Shown piece by piece: positions 13,501 to 40,325 of a DNA stretch of 64,000 nucleotides (position 1 is its first letter; every line of letters starts with the position of its first letter). The position numbers and the translations under genes are program-made. The stretch is from Liolophura sinensis (lineage: Eukaryota; Mollusca; Polyplacophora; Chitonida; Chitonidae): NCBI RefSeq assembly GCF_032854445.1, contig NC_088303.1, positions 1,681,501 through 1,745,500 of the forward strand. The letters are read 5' to 3'. The notes under the pieces are model-generated. The model worked only from the letters and a program-made list of their open reading frames with translations. It did no database searches and had not been told where the DNA came from.

Positions 13501-14759
13501 TATGTTGGGCAATTCAGAGAGAATTTCTTTGTGATTTGGAAACCTGAATCTCCTTTAATCTCTGCAAAATGATGCATTTAACTTAAATAATTAATCTACT
13601 TTGTCATATGACTTGACCCTATGAGGTAAAAAGTTTTGGAGGGATGTGGTGGGAAGTGATTTGGACAGGGTTCAAAACCTGGACAGGATATTTTCATGTG
13701 GTATGATTTTGACCTTCTGTATTTCGCTTTTTTTTTTGTCACAGGAGAGGAAGATCAAAATGCATTTGACATTAGCCGTATCAGAGTACCATTGGATGGA
13801 GCTGTGAGCATGAAGACACCTTACGAAGATCCTCAGCGTAGGACAGACAGGCCTTTACAATGTAAGCCATATATGTTGTCATGGTGTCTAGTCTAAATAC
13901 ATACAGTCAATGGCCAAGTGGCTAGAATGTTCTCAGGCTGAGGTTCAATCCTGGCAGAGGTCAGCTCCCAGGCATATTATAAGAGTACTGTATTTCGCCT
14001 GATGTGAAGCATTTTTTGAGTGACACATTTTGCATGATTCATCCACCTTATAGGGCCATTTAAGAGTTTTTTTGTGAAGTTTGTTTAGTGACAGCATAAA
14101 AAGTGTCATTTAATGTACTGTATATCCTGGTATCGTTATGCTATGACTGGAAAGGACATCATGTCTAGTGTCTTCTTCAAAAATTGGTAGCATTTTCAAA
14201 GTGAATTTCAGATACAGAAATAGCGGGCTTAATTAGATATCTGTAGGTCGGATGATCACAGCATCTGTTGGCTCATGCATATAGGATCTAAGCAACTTGT
14301 GTGAGTGACGTGGATGATGGTTACCATACGGATTGGTACTTGTTTGGGTTTTTCCATCAGTAAACACAACCACCATTATATGAAATATTTAGATATGAGA
14401 TGCCAATCCAAAACAAAACCAGAAAAGTCCTTAATTACAGCCTTGCTGTACTCTTCACTTTTCTAACCTTTTTTGGTCTCATTTTGTTAACAGCAGCCCT
14501 CCCACCAGGAGAAACGCCTGATGTTGGCAACTTTATTGAGGGTCGTCTGAAGGACGCGGATGAAGACTTGGGTGCACCACCGCATGACAGCGTACGGGAG
14601 TTTGCCCATGAGGGTGGTGGTAGTGATGCCGGGTCTCTGAGCTCCCTCAACACCAGCACCAGCAGCGGGGACCAGGACTATGACTATCTCAATGACTGGG
14701 GACCAAAGTTTGCCAAGTTAGCGGACATGTACGGGGCAGGGCAAGCTGACGATGACTGA
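1406..14759 (+). CDS. CadN: CadN-type neural cadherin, C-terminal 17 exons (5' end outside window)
   Basis: Calcium-dependent cell-adhesion receptor of the plasma membrane. Seventeen exons with GT-AG borders join in one frame to about 1,200 residues and a TGA at 14757. In order they encode cadherin repeats (calcium motifs DINDNAP and DKNDN), a non-cadherin membrane-proximal region, Cys-rich/EGF (CFNGGTC), LamG1, EGF, LamG2, two more EGF-like modules (CDHGGTC), a membrane span split between exons 14 and 15, a juxtamembrane p120-catenin-like segment ([17 protein letters not shown]) and a terminal beta-catenin-binding segment ([20 protein letters not shown]). EGF and LamG modules before the membrane are typical of invertebrate type-III cadherins such as Drosophila CadN; vertebrate classical cadherins lack them. 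The first exon here starts with the last base of a split codon, so more cadherin repeats lie upstream. Identification is from recognised motifs, not a search; the exact paralog is less certain than the family. Confidence 0.93.
2021..2284 (+). CDS. CadN: CadN exon w2 (cadherin repeat end, DINDNAP)
   Basis: Acceptor CCCTTCAG, donor GTAAGT. Finishes one cadherin repeat with the calcium motif DINDNAP and starts the next, which has an unusual Cys-rich insert ([13 protein letters not shown]). Confidence 0.92.
3088..3300 (+). CDS. CadN: CadN exon w3 (last cadherin repeat)
   Basis: Acceptor TTTTGCAG, donor GTACAT. Encodes [20 protein letters not shown] and the terminal calcium motif DKNDN, followed by the [14 protein letters not shown] block seen at this point in CadN-type cadherins. 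Confidence 0.93.
3809..3923 (+). CDS. CadN: CadN exon w4 (membrane-proximal region; donor next to array)
   Basis: Acceptor GTGTTCAG, donor GTGAGT at 3924. Encodes [20 protein letters not shown], typical of CadN-type proteins. The 38-bp array that follows resembles this exon-intron junction. Confidence 0.92.
3924..4515 (+). repeat. 38-bp minisatellite resembling the CadN exon w4 donor junction
   Basis: About 13 copies containing ATATTCAGGTGAGTCAGCAT and AGGTAGGGAAGTAAGGGG. The unit aligns with the exon w4 junction (ATATTTTGGGTGAGTGAGCA...CGGAAGTA), so most units contain GGTGAGT. Confidence 0.95.
4516..5038 (+). other. CadN intron, nothing recognised
   Basis: AT-rich unique sequence with no exon or repeat seen. 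Confidence 0.6.
5039..5217 (+). CDS. CadN: CadN exon w5
   Basis: Acceptor GAACAG, donor GTTAGT (weaker than its neighbours). Encodes [10 protein letters not shown] and a cadherin-like beta region ([20 protein letters not shown]). Confidence 0.9.
5635..5882 (+). CDS. CadN: CadN exon w6
   Basis: Acceptor TTGAACAG, donor GTAAGT. Encodes an alpha/beta region between the last cadherin repeat and the EGF/LamG block ([32 protein letters not shown]), a conserved part of the invertebrate cadherin ectodomain. Confidence 0.91.
6375..6670 (+). CDS. CadN: CadN exon w7 (Cys-rich, start of EGF1)
   Basis: Acceptor CTTTGCAG, donor GTAAGT. Cys-rich segment ([20 protein letters not shown]) and the first half of an EGF module ([12 protein letters not shown]). 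Confidence 0.94.
6815..7215 (+). mobile_element. SINE family B copy in a CadN intron
   Basis: Starts at GACATAGCACAGTGGTGAGG and ends GAAAAATTCTTGAGTATGAC before an AT-rich tail. The middle (GGCCAGTGGTTTACTCCTGG, CACCCTGGTTTCCCCCACCC) recurs near 56440 and inside the 69-bp array at 32 kb. Confidence 0.7.
7333..7663 (+). CDS. CadN: CadN exon w8 (EGF1 end, LamG1 start)
   Basis: Acceptor CCAACGCAG, donor GTAAGA. Completes EGF1 ([13 protein letters not shown]) and starts a laminin-G domain ([30 protein letters not shown]). Confidence 0.94.
7926..8159 (+). CDS. CadN: CadN exon w9 (LamG1 end)
   Basis: Acceptor TGTTTTCAG, donor GTAAGG. Second half of LamG1 ([22 protein letters not shown] is the usual LamG closing motif). 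Phase 0 at both ends. Confidence 0.93.
8482..8683 (+). CDS. CadN: CadN exon w10 (EGF2)
   Basis: Acceptor CTCTGTTAG, donor GTCAGT. Encodes [18 protein letters not shown], the link from LamG1, then EGF2 ending [12 protein letters not shown]. Confidence 0.92.
8995..9161 (+). CDS. CadN: CadN exon w11 (LamG2 start)
   Basis: Acceptor TTTACTCAG, donor GTAAAT. Start of LamG2 ([20 protein letters not shown]). Phase-consistent with both neighbours. Confidence 0.92.
9722..10013 (+). CDS. CadN: CadN exon w12 (LamG2)
   Basis: Acceptor TGTTTCAG, donor GTGAGT. Encodes the LamG2 core ([20 protein letters not shown]) and its approach to the closing Cys. Confidence 0.92.
10522..10705 (+). CDS. CadN: CadN exon w13 (LamG2 end, EGF3)
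   Basis: Acceptor GTTTGCAG, donor GTAAGC. Closes LamG2 ([15 protein letters not shown]) and opens EGF3 ([17 protein letters not shown]). Confidence 0.92.
11296..11400 (+). mobile_element. SINE family A, 5' part
   Basis: GGTTAGCACGGCAGCATGGC and CTCACCAATGAGGTCGTGGT match the tRNA-like head of the full copy at 33968. The body continues into the 90-bp repeats. Confidence 0.8.
11401..11672 (+). repeat. 90-bp tandem repeat made from SINE A body, 3 copies
   Basis: GGTCTCCAGCAACCTGTGGA recurs at 11401, 11491 and 11581. The unit is the SINE A body (compare GGTCTTCCAGCAATCTGCGG at the 33968 copy). The 90-bp length keeps frames open and gives spurious ORFs on both strands. Confidence 0.92.
11885..12030 (+). 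mobile_element. SINE family C, tRNA-like 5' part
   Basis: TAACTTGCTAATGGTTAGAA (A box) and GGGATCAAACCTAGGTC (B box), then the TTGGTGCTCATCACTGATA body as in the copy at 43300. Confidence 0.75.
12473..12705 (+). CDS. CadN: CadN exon w14 (EGF4, start of membrane span)
   Basis: Acceptor GACACAG, donor GTGAGT. Encodes EGF4 ([22 protein letters not shown]) and the first half of the transmembrane helix ([12 protein letters not shown]). Confidence 0.94.
12706..13376 (+). other. CadN intron, nothing recognised
   Basis: AT-rich unique sequence between the two exons that share the membrane helix. Confidence 0.6.
13377..13499 (+). CDS. CadN: CadN exon w15 (membrane span end, juxtamembrane domain)
   Basis: Acceptor TTTCACAG, donor GTATGT. 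Completes the membrane helix ([14 protein letters not shown]) and encodes the p120-catenin-binding-like segment ([17 protein letters not shown]). Confidence 0.94.
13745..13861 (+). CDS. CadN: CadN exon w16 (cytoplasmic)
   Basis: Acceptor TGTCACAG, donor GTAAGC. Encodes [18 protein letters not shown], continuing the classical cadherin cytoplasmic motif. Confidence 0.92.
13905..13980 (+). mobile_element. tRNA-like SINE head fragment
   Basis: TGGCCAAGTGGCTAGAATG (A box-like) and GAGGTTCAATCCTGGC (B box). No body follows, and no full tRNA cloverleaf was found. Confidence 0.5.
14494..14759 (+). CDS. CadN: CadN last exon (beta-catenin binding, stop)
   Basis: Acceptor GTTAACAG. Encodes the catenin-binding domain: a Ser-rich block ([20 protein letters not shown]) then [13 protein letters not shown], ending ADDD and TGA at 14757-14759. 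Confidence 0.95.
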
Positions 14760-16067
14760 GCCCCACATCAGGTTGGGAAGGGGTGGGCACAAAGAAATCA
14801 GTCAAAAGTACTAGTTAAATGAAATATAGGAATCGGAGCAGTGAGCCTGAACGGTAGAGTATGTAAGAGTGAACAAAGTGGACTGGTTAAGGCTCAGGAA
14901 AAGCCATGTGACTCGCTCCTCACCAGTGACACAGAACTTGTCAGTTACTGTCCCAGGTGGCATCAGCATTCATGCTATACTGTATATGGCCTTGAGGTTA
15001 AACTGAAGTGGCATGCTACCGCAGGTCAGCCAGGACATTGTTTTGTACATTTATTCCTGTTCTATTGATTTGTGATTTGTGTTCATTTGATTTATCACCC
15101 CTGATTTAGAAGGTCATTCTGTTGGATGACATATCATGCATATTACTTAAATTGCATCTCTTATACCTTGCGTGGTATCAAGTAAACTCTCATCCCATTG
15201 GAATGATGACTGATATTGACATCAATTTGAGGAGAGAAAAAAAATGTACAAAGTGTTGTGACTTGTAAAAAGTAAATAATTTAATTGATTCGAGTGTTGT
15301 GATCTTCTGCTCCAGATATGGGTGTAGTGCTGCCTGATATCACATGTCCTGTACTAGACAGGAATTACAATTCATGAGATCACGTGGCCTGTAGCTGGAT
15401 GTGCTCATGTACACCTACATGTATGTGATATCACATGTCCTAATCATTGATAAGTGAAACATACATATCAAAAGAACTGCTGCTTTGACATACAGGGCAG
15501 GCATGGACCCAGCATGTAGGATGGTCGCTTTTCATGTATATACTGTATGATATCAAATGGCCTGGTGCCAGATATTGCAGGTTGATATCTAACATGGATA
15601 TCACGTGTTAGATGCTGGGAGCCGCACTTTGATGTTCATACTGAAAGTGAGGAAAAGTGGCAAGCTGTAACAGCAAGCTACAGAAGCTACACCAGGAGGC
15701 AGTATTTTTGTAGCAATATTTTTATGAAATCTTTATTGTTATTAAATGATCATCATGTAATATTGGAGATGTCATTATGTGAACTAACCCGAGTATCCAA
15801 CTGACTGTCTTTTGTGGAGGTATTGTCACCTATTGGAAGTCACATTATAGAAGTCATCCTTGCACTCTATTGACATATTAAGGTAACTTGGGATCAATTA
15901 TCATTTCTCGGTTGTGTAATTCATTGTTTTTATTTTCAGTTTAGAAAATCATGTATTTTTAGGTTTTTGCATTCTATATACAGCTTCATTTGTAACATGG
16001 AATTATTACGTCTGTAGTTTATATTTTATGATCATTCTTCTTTCTTTGTCTGTCATGGAAAAGTCCA

Positions 16068-16308
16068 GATAAAAGAGTCCACATAACAGTTATAATGTGC
16101 ACAACAGCTGTCCACATAACAGCTATAATGTGCACAACAGCTGTCCACATAACAGTTATAATGTGCACAACAGCTGTCCACATAACAGTTATAATGTGCA
16201 CAACAGCTGTCCACATAACAGCTATAATGTGCACAACAGCTGTCCACATAACAGCTATAATGTGCACAACAGCTGTCCACATAACAGTTATAATGTGCAC
16301 AACAGCTG
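16068..16308 (+). repeat. 33-bp minisatellite in CadN 3' UTR, 7 copies
   Basis: Unit CATAACAGTTATAATGTGCA plus CAACAGCTGTCCA. It contains the palindromes TTATAA, GTGCAC and ACAGCTGT. The length is a multiple of three, so it opens false ORFs on both strands. Confidence 0.97.
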
Positions 16309-18461
16309 CATTCTTGAGTATTTTATGCCAGAGTATGCATGATACTATGTCCTAGGTTCTGTAATGGCATTGATTGGCAATGTAAATGGAAAATTCCCAG
16401 ATAATTGTGGTTTCTTAAACAATTGTTTTTATAATGAACACATCTTTGTTTGTGCTGATACTATAGATCAGTTTCATACTTTTTTATTGTTTTATTATTT
16501 TAATTTTTATTTTTTCTTATTTACAGGCTAACATGTAATGTCCAGAGCTTAAATCCAATAACCCTTTTGAGACAGTAACCATATCTTTTTTTTTTTTTTC
16601 TTTTTTTTATCACCCAGTAACTTTTTTAAAACATTGGCTTTAAAAGTTCAATATCGTTTGCAGTGTACTGTTTGCATATGTATCCAGACCAGCTTTGTTT
16701 GCTGTGTTGTGTACTTTTTATGACATATCTTAGTGTTGTTCATATCACATTTTGGTACTTTTTTCCCATTAATATTTTGTAAGATTATTGGTATAACCAT
16801 TGTGTCCCCCCATTACAACGATATGCTGAGGGTTGTGCCTGGTGTGCTAGCATTATTGTAGTTTTACACGCTTTTACGCAATACCAATAGCTAGCATATT
16901 ATTGTAAATGTTTGCTACAGGTATGTTTTGTAATTAATGTTCCCTTTTATTTTTCCACCTGATTGTATAATTATTCATAGTACCTAAGATCTGAGCTAAT
17001 CCCTCATTTTGGGGGTAAGTAGTGAGGCTTTTCTACTTGCAGAGAAATATTCATACATCCAAATTGTCACTGACACAATATTCAGCCATCCTGTCTCTCT
17101 GTGATGGGAGTTAGATTAAATATAGCATGTCCATGACATGCTGAAACCACTTTTTTGTTCATAAAAAATGGACTCTTTTTTTTCAGTTGATATGCAGTGT
17201 TATGCAGACATCCTGTGGCACACCCGGCATGTCACGTGGTGAGAGACTACTGTAGTGATGAATTCATACTGTTTACAAGACTCCTTTTTTCACATGATGA
17301 AACGCACCTTGTTTATTGAACCTTATGCTAGAGTGAGTTGAAGTTTTCACTTCCTTGTCATATTGTTGGTGTTTTGTATGGTCCTGTAAATTGTCCTTGT
17401 TACTGTGTTGTTTTTTACACGTAACTCTATAAATCATTCCTAGGGTGTTATTTATTTCTATGAACACTCGTTTCTTTATACGATCAATCACTTTTGGGCC
17501 GATTGTATAGCCTACAAAATGTCATCATTTCTCTTTAAATTATGAATGTCAAACTATTGGAATAATGAGTCATTGTTTCCACAACACACTTGATTCATGC
17601 TGTAACAACTATGTGCGACATCCATTAACTATCTACAATGTAACTGTCATCCACTATAGTGGCTACATACTCTACAAACATGCATTCTTAGGGGCAAGGC
17701 TGTTTCAGTAACAACTTCTTTCGGGGTAGGGTTAGGTTACATATCTCTGAGAAGTGTGTAATGCAGGTGTGAAACTGTTACCTGTAATTAGACTCTTGGT
17801 GCTTAGTTAAGTCAGTATTCCAGAAAATACATATTTTACCCCAGCCACAGCCATCGTCTATTCTCAGTTGTGAAATATTCCCCTTAATGATTTTGTAGGA
17901 GCTGTACATAAAGGAGTAGGTTGTAAAGTACAGAGTAGTACCAAGTTGTCTCCCCTTGTTTGGGACCTGTTACCAACTGACCATATCATGTATGCCAATT
18001 AACATATCATGTACACTGTTAGAAACTCGTTTTACTGGGTATTCTAGACTCTGCTGATTTTAGACAAGTACATATAAGTGCACCGAACATGTCACCTCTG
18101 TGATTTTTTATGGTTTAAGTATGATGAAGACAGTGATGGAAACTTTCATGAAATAAACTTCATATAAAACACAATGGTATGTCTTGTCTTTCCCTTTGCT
18201 CTTCTCATTTACTGATTTAAATATCTGGATGCATCTCTTCACTCCATAGGGGACTGGGCAACAATAAGGTGTTGATTGCACTAGTGTGGCCATTTGCGCA
18301 GTCTGGCAATCACTGAAGATGACTTGTCTTCCACCGTGTGGCGTGCGGATTTGTTCATCAGATGTCGTGGAAATGTCTCATGTCATGTCTCATCAGTAAC
18401 TTGTATTTTGCTTTACAGGCAGAATTAATCACCTGTTTTCAATGTCTGAGGAATGTATAAA

Positions 18462-18477
18462 AATAAAAGTGAATAAA
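18462..18477 (+). terminator. Candidate CadN polyadenylation signals (two AATAAA)
   Basis: AATAAA at 18462-18467 and again at 18472-18477, the last + strand signals before the TTLL9 3' end. An alternative AATAAA is at 18152-18157. Confidence 0.45.
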
Positions 18478-18534
18478 GCACAGATAAAAGACAGACTTTT
18501 TTTTTTTTTCCAATTTCAGATTTTTTTATTGACA

Positions 18535-18540
18535 CACCCA
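18535..18540 (-). terminator. Candidate TTLL9 polyadenylation signal
   Basis: TTTATT on the + strand is AATAAA on the - strand, 275 bp beyond the TTLL9 stop codon. It faces the CadN signals about 60 bp away. Confidence 0.45.
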
Positions 18541-18814
18541 AGAAACAAAAAGTAAGGTGTTATCTTACATGGAATTAGTGCTGGGTCGACAGAAACCAGA
18601 AGGGTTGGATTATTTTGTTATTCATAAGCAAACAGTAAATGTAAACATGACCATAAACAGCCTTAAAGTCTCCTTCCTATCACAAAAAGAATGTCTTTGG
18701 TATAGAGCGATGACATTTGTTGGATAACCCCACATGGAGTATTGCATAGATCCAACAAAACGCGTACCCCTGCAGGGACGTACATGTAGCAAACGTCAGT
18801 TTTAGCCTGTGGTA

Positions 18815-36092
<17,278 letters not shown>

Positions 36093-36884
36093 CTGGAAAT
36101 GTAAAAATACAATTAAGCATTCATGAACGGTATTTAATACTTAGTAAACAATTAAATAACAACTTTTCTTTTTTAAGCCTTAGTCTATGAAGAGTATTGG
36201 ATATTTTAAAATTCAATCACAAGCCCCACTATAAATAATTGTTTTTGGATACTATGCCAACAAATCAGGAGTACAAACCTAGAACATTCCAGATAAATAT
36301 AACATTACAGTGGAGTAGTTTTGCTAAACATAGTATAGCACAATTAACAATACAGATGTTGCAGGCTGTGCTGTCCAAGCTTTCAGAAGACAACAATGTC
36401 TACCTCTATACACTTAGCTGAGTGTATGCTCACACTCTAGCAGGAGAACATGCAGCTAGATCACATTCCTTATCATCTGCCTTGGACATGACATAAAAAG
36501 TTTCTGAAAGCATGGAAATCACAATTTACGTCATATCTGTGCTACACTATAATTCCAGATCAGCTTAATCTGAATCAAATGATTTATTAATTGAGTTGCT
36601 TGCTATTTGTACATGTGGGTCTGTATTTCCTCACTGTCACTAAAAAATGTATGATACCTCTATTACGGGGTCGTTTTCTTACTTGGGACGAGTCTTTGGA
36701 AAAATAAATCGTGGCATTGTGCTTCCAGTCTGTTGTCCTACATCCTGAGATATTTACATGCCTGAAGGATAAGAAACATCACCACCAACATTTTTACACA
36801 TTGCGGTAATGATTGATCTATTTGGATTATTTAAAACTGTATTCAGAAGTACATTATTTTTATGAGGGGAAACATATCTAAAGA

Positions 36885-37145
36885 TTGACTGATTGATTGA
36901 CTGACTGAGTGTGTTTAATATCCTGTTCAAAAATTTGTCACTGATAAGACAGCAGTCATGCTGATGGTTGGAGGAAACCTTGCACAGTTCTGGGGAAACT
37001 ACCATATCTCACCATGCACTCTAGTTCAAACACATACAGATGCTGTAGGCCCTACTTTAATTTGAAACAACAAGGGCTGGATTCAAACATAACCTCCATT
37101 TGAGAACGGCATATGCTCTCTGGTGAAAATCTTATGAGCCATGCA
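36885..37145 (-). mobile_element. SINE-like element, family D
   Basis: GATTGATTGACTGACTGAGT, TTTAATATCCTGTTCAAAAA, TTTGTCACTGATAAGACAGC, AGTCATG..., then a tRNA-like head on the - strand. Similar to the 84-bp repeat unit at 28 kb. Identification is by general look. Confidence 0.5.
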
Positions 37146-37204
37146 GTGAATGTGCACAGGACCCTGTTTGCATAAAAGCACTGTATAAAAGTTAGCATTC
37201 TGTC

Positions 37205-38396
37205 TCTTCATCATAAAGGAAATAATGCCCATGATGCCAACAATGCCATCTGTCATATAACAGTACCTGCACCATCACAAAAATGCTACCTGTCATATAA
37301 CAGTACTGCACCGTCACAACAATGCTACCTGTCATATAACAGTACCTGCACCGTCACAAAAATGCTACCTGTCATATAACAGTACCTGCACCGTCATAAC
37401 AATTCTACCTGTCATATAACAGTACCTGCACTGTCACAACAATGCTACCTGTCATACAACAGTACCTGCACCGTCACAACAATGCTACCTGTCATACAAC
37501 AGTACCTGCACCATCACAACAATGCTACCTGTCGTACAACAGTACCTGCACTGTCACAACAATGCTACCTGTCATACAACAGTACCTGCACCGTCATAAC
37601 AATGATACCTGTCATATAACAGTACCTGCACCGTCACAACAATGCTACCTGTCATACAACAGTACCTGCACCATTACAACAATGCCACCTTTCATACAAC
37701 AGTACCTGCACCGTCACAACAATACTACCTGTCATACAACAGTAATTGCACTGTCACAAAAATGCTATCTGTCATATAACAGTACCTGCACCGTCACAAC
37801 AATGCTACCTGTCATATAACAGTACCTGCACCGTCACAACAATGCTACCTGTCATATAACAGTACCCTGCACCGTCACAACAATGCTACCTGTCATATAA
37901 CAGTACCTGCCACTGTCACAACAATGCTACCTGTCATATAACAGTACCTGCACCGTCACAACAATGCCACCTATCATATAACAGTACCTGCACCGTCACA
38001 ACAATGCCACCTGTCACATAACAGTACCTGCACCGTCACAACAATGCTACCTGTCATATAACAGTACCTGCACCGTCACAACAATGCTATCTGTCATATA
38101 ACGGTACTGCACCGTCACAACAATGCTACCTGTCATATAACGTACCTGCACCGTCACAAACAATGCTACCTGTCATATAACGGTACTGCACCGTCACAAC
38201 AATGCTACCTGTCCTATATAACGGTACTGCACCGTCACAACAATGCTACCTGTCATATAACGGTACCTGCACAGTCACAAAAATGCTACCTGTCATATAA
38301 TGGTACCTGCATCGTCACAACAATGCTACCTGTCATATAACGGTACCTGCACCATCACAACAATGCTACCTGTCATATAACAGTACCTGCACCGTC
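37205..38396. repeat. 40-bp minisatellite, about 29 copies
   Basis: Unit AATGCTACCTGTCATATAAC AGTACCTGCACCGTCACAAC. Very uniform. Abuts the inverted-repeat element. Confidence 0.97.
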
Positions 38397-38778
38397 ACAC
38401 ATCAATGTTGGGACGGATAAAAAGTGTCTGTCTGTACTTGCAGTTGACTGAAATGCTCATCTGGGCCAGATGTCACCTCTTCTGGTTGCTAGTAAATCCA
38501 ACAAAGCCCAAAACTACATGGCCATCGCTGCTAGGCACATAACCCAACCTACATGTTGCTCCCACAATTTTTTTATACCCACACCGCCTTGCGAGAAAAT
38601 CATTTGGTTGCTCTCGGATCCTTCCAAAGTCAACAACAACAAACCCATGAAACATCAGTTCTTTACATCAGAAATACCCGAGAGGAACTGAATGAAGAGG
38701 GGACATCTGGCCCAGATGAGAATTTTGGTCAACTACCAGTACGGACAGACACTTTTTATCCATCCCAACATCAATGTA
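38397..38778. mobile_element. Inverted-repeat (MITE-like) element
   Basis: About 85-bp arms, 38401-38484 and 38693-38776, are reverse complements at roughly 85% (for example GATAAAAAGTGTCTGTCTGT against ACGGACAGACACTTTTTATC; CATCTGGGCCAGATG in both arms). The spacer is about 210 bp. No target duplication is clear. Confidence 0.85.
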
Positions 38779-38984
38779 TGATGGACAACACGTCAAGTAG
38801 GTATGGTGATATGACAGGCAGCATTGTTGGCATCAGGGCTGTTATCCTTTAGGATGAATAGACAGCCTGTCAGAGCTAGATAAAAGTATGCCTTTAGGGT
38901 TATATATCCTTTAGGATGAAGAGACGGACCGTCAGAGCTATATAAAAGCATGCCTTTAGGGTTATGTCACAGGTAGCACTGTTG

Positions 38985-39235
38985 CCATCAGGGCTGTTAC
39001 CACACTCTTGATTTATTTATTTGAGCTGTACTTATTGAGAATATTTCACTTATGTGACGGCAGCCTGGGGGAAACCCACGATCACCCACAGGTTGCTGGC
39101 AGACCTTCCCATGTACAGCCAGAGAGAAGCCAGCATGAGCCCGACTTAAGCTCATAGCCACCACACTGGTGAGAGGCTCCTGGGTCATTGCGCAGTGCTA
39201 ACACGCTAACCACCTCAGCCACCTCAGCCCACATA
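38985..39235 (-). mobile_element. SINE family A copy
   Basis: + strand GAATATTTCACTTATGTGAC, GGGGGAAACCCACGATCACC, AGGTTGCTGGCAGACCTTCC, GTGAGAGGCTCCTGGGTCAT. Part of the body is deleted. Confidence 0.85.
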
Positions 39236-40199
39236 CTCTCTTGAGAACAAAGCTGTCAATTCACAATCATATATTATAATGTCATTATAAATACAAAGTA
39301 ATGATGAAAAAATGACATGAATTCCCCACCATATTTAATTTGTATAAATTTCACCTATGTATAAATAAATTTATCAACTGTTATGAAGCTATCAGATCAA
39401 ATTTATGTTAATACAATTGAGAAGTGAATAAACAACCGGCATCAAACTGCGCACACCTTTCAGAAATTTTCAGAAAACATTTCCATCTGGATTATAATAT
39501 TAACAACATGTTATGAAACTGCGAAGAAACTGGCTGTGAACTTTAAATATTGGGAAAGGTGTTGTTTACCAGGATGGCAGCGATCTCTGTGTATCAGTAA
39601 GTATAAGTCTAATAGTATGCTAAGAATACATGCTAAAAATCAGCCGTATGCCAAACTGCATACAGGTTAGCTTACTTTTTAACCAGTGTATACTCCATCA
39701 TCTGTGATATTCGATGGTGACTGGTGTAAATGTGTACAAAAAAAAAATGAGAAAAGTTCTTCACCTTGACAATTATCCTGGGATTTTTTTTAGAATTTTT
39801 TTTAGAATTTTTTTTAGATATTTTTTTTATAGGTATCTCTACGTGTTGAGGCGTGACACATTTGATTAGTGTAACTGTTGAAGGCTGCCGTTTTTCTCAT
39901 TGAGCAATACTAATCTTTTACAAGTGTGTGATTAGTGAAATGGTAGAACACGGGGTCCAGTTCACGTTACACGTAGCTTTGCTGGTTAGAGCCAGTTGAC
40001 GTGCATTACGGGTGCTCTAAAGTTGTTCTAGTTAAACAACACGCCGAACATCCTAAACAATGAAAAATTACTTACTTCTCTTTCAATACATTAAAACAAA
40101 CGCTTACTTTTTACACATTAGCGGTGAAAGTTATAGAACCACCAGTTGCTAGGGAAGCTGTGCAAACTCCGAAAGACGTCAAGGATAGACGTAACTTAC
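39236..40199. other. TTLL9 upstream region, no exon recognised
   Basis: Mostly unique AT-rich sequence. 39780-39832 is a T-rich microsatellite (repeats of GAATTTTTTTTA). The short + strand ORF MAAISVY followed by CAGTAAGT at 39573-39595 does not fit TMEM70 exon 2 in phase. Confidence 0.5.
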
Positions 40200-40231
40200 C
40201 GGAGAGAAAGAAGAGCTACAATCGTGCACAT
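40200..40231 (-). CDS. TTLL9: Tentative TTLL9 start exon
   Basis: On the - strand an ATG at 40231 opens ten codons (MCTIVALLSL) plus two bases, then a strong donor GTAAGT. Its phase matches the 36092 exon and the total length becomes a whole number of codons (422 residues). The peptide has no resemblance to known TTLL9 N-termini, so this rests only on splice signal and phase. A different start exon between 36.1 and 40 kb is equally possible. Confidence 0.27.
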
Positions 40232-40265
40232 GTTCGCAGGTAGGCGGATGCAAACCAAGTGAATA
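40232..40265. promoter_or_regulatory. Candidate divergent promoter core, TTLL9 / TMEM70
   Basis: If the tentative TTLL9 start is right, only 34 bp separate the two start codons. Even if not, TMEM70 (+) and TTLL9 (-) diverge from this neighbourhood. No TATA box is evident. Confidence 0.3.
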
Positions 40266-40325
40266 ATGCAACCAGTGCTCTGTAGATGGGGTTGGAATTT
40301 GCTAAAGACACGGCAGATCGCCAAG
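40266..40325 (+). CDS. TMEM70: TMEM70 exon 1 (targeting peptide)
   Basis: ATG at 40266, 20 codons, donor GTAATA at 40326, phase 0. Supplies the basic mitochondrial presequence that exon 2 lacks. Two competing ATG frames nearby run into a stop when spliced to exon 2. Confidence 0.7.

Larger units (their letters stand above)
14760..18490 (+). other. Putative long 3' UTR of the CadN gene
   Basis: No coding exon seen on either strand in these 3.7 kb. The stretch is AT-rich, holds one 33-bp minisatellite (16068-16308) and loose repeats of a block containing ATATCACATGTCCT at 15300-15610. AATAAA occurs at 18152, 18462 and 18472. The gene may end at any of these or at an earlier ATTAAA; RNA reads would decide. 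Confidence 0.5.

Noticed and set aside
37205-38396. Possible CRISPR array (regular 40-bp repeats)
   Set aside because: No unique spacers; the whole 40-bp unit repeats. It is a eukaryotic minisatellite.
38473-38655. Antisense 60-codon ORF considered as a TTLL9 start exon
   Set aside because: It lies in the spacer and arm of the inverted-repeat element and has no donor in the needed phase.
39573-39595. ATG with a strong GTAAGT donor (MAAISVY) considered as TMEM70 exon 1
   Set aside because: Its phase puts TMEM70 exon 2 out of frame and reaches a stop; the exon at 40266 fits.
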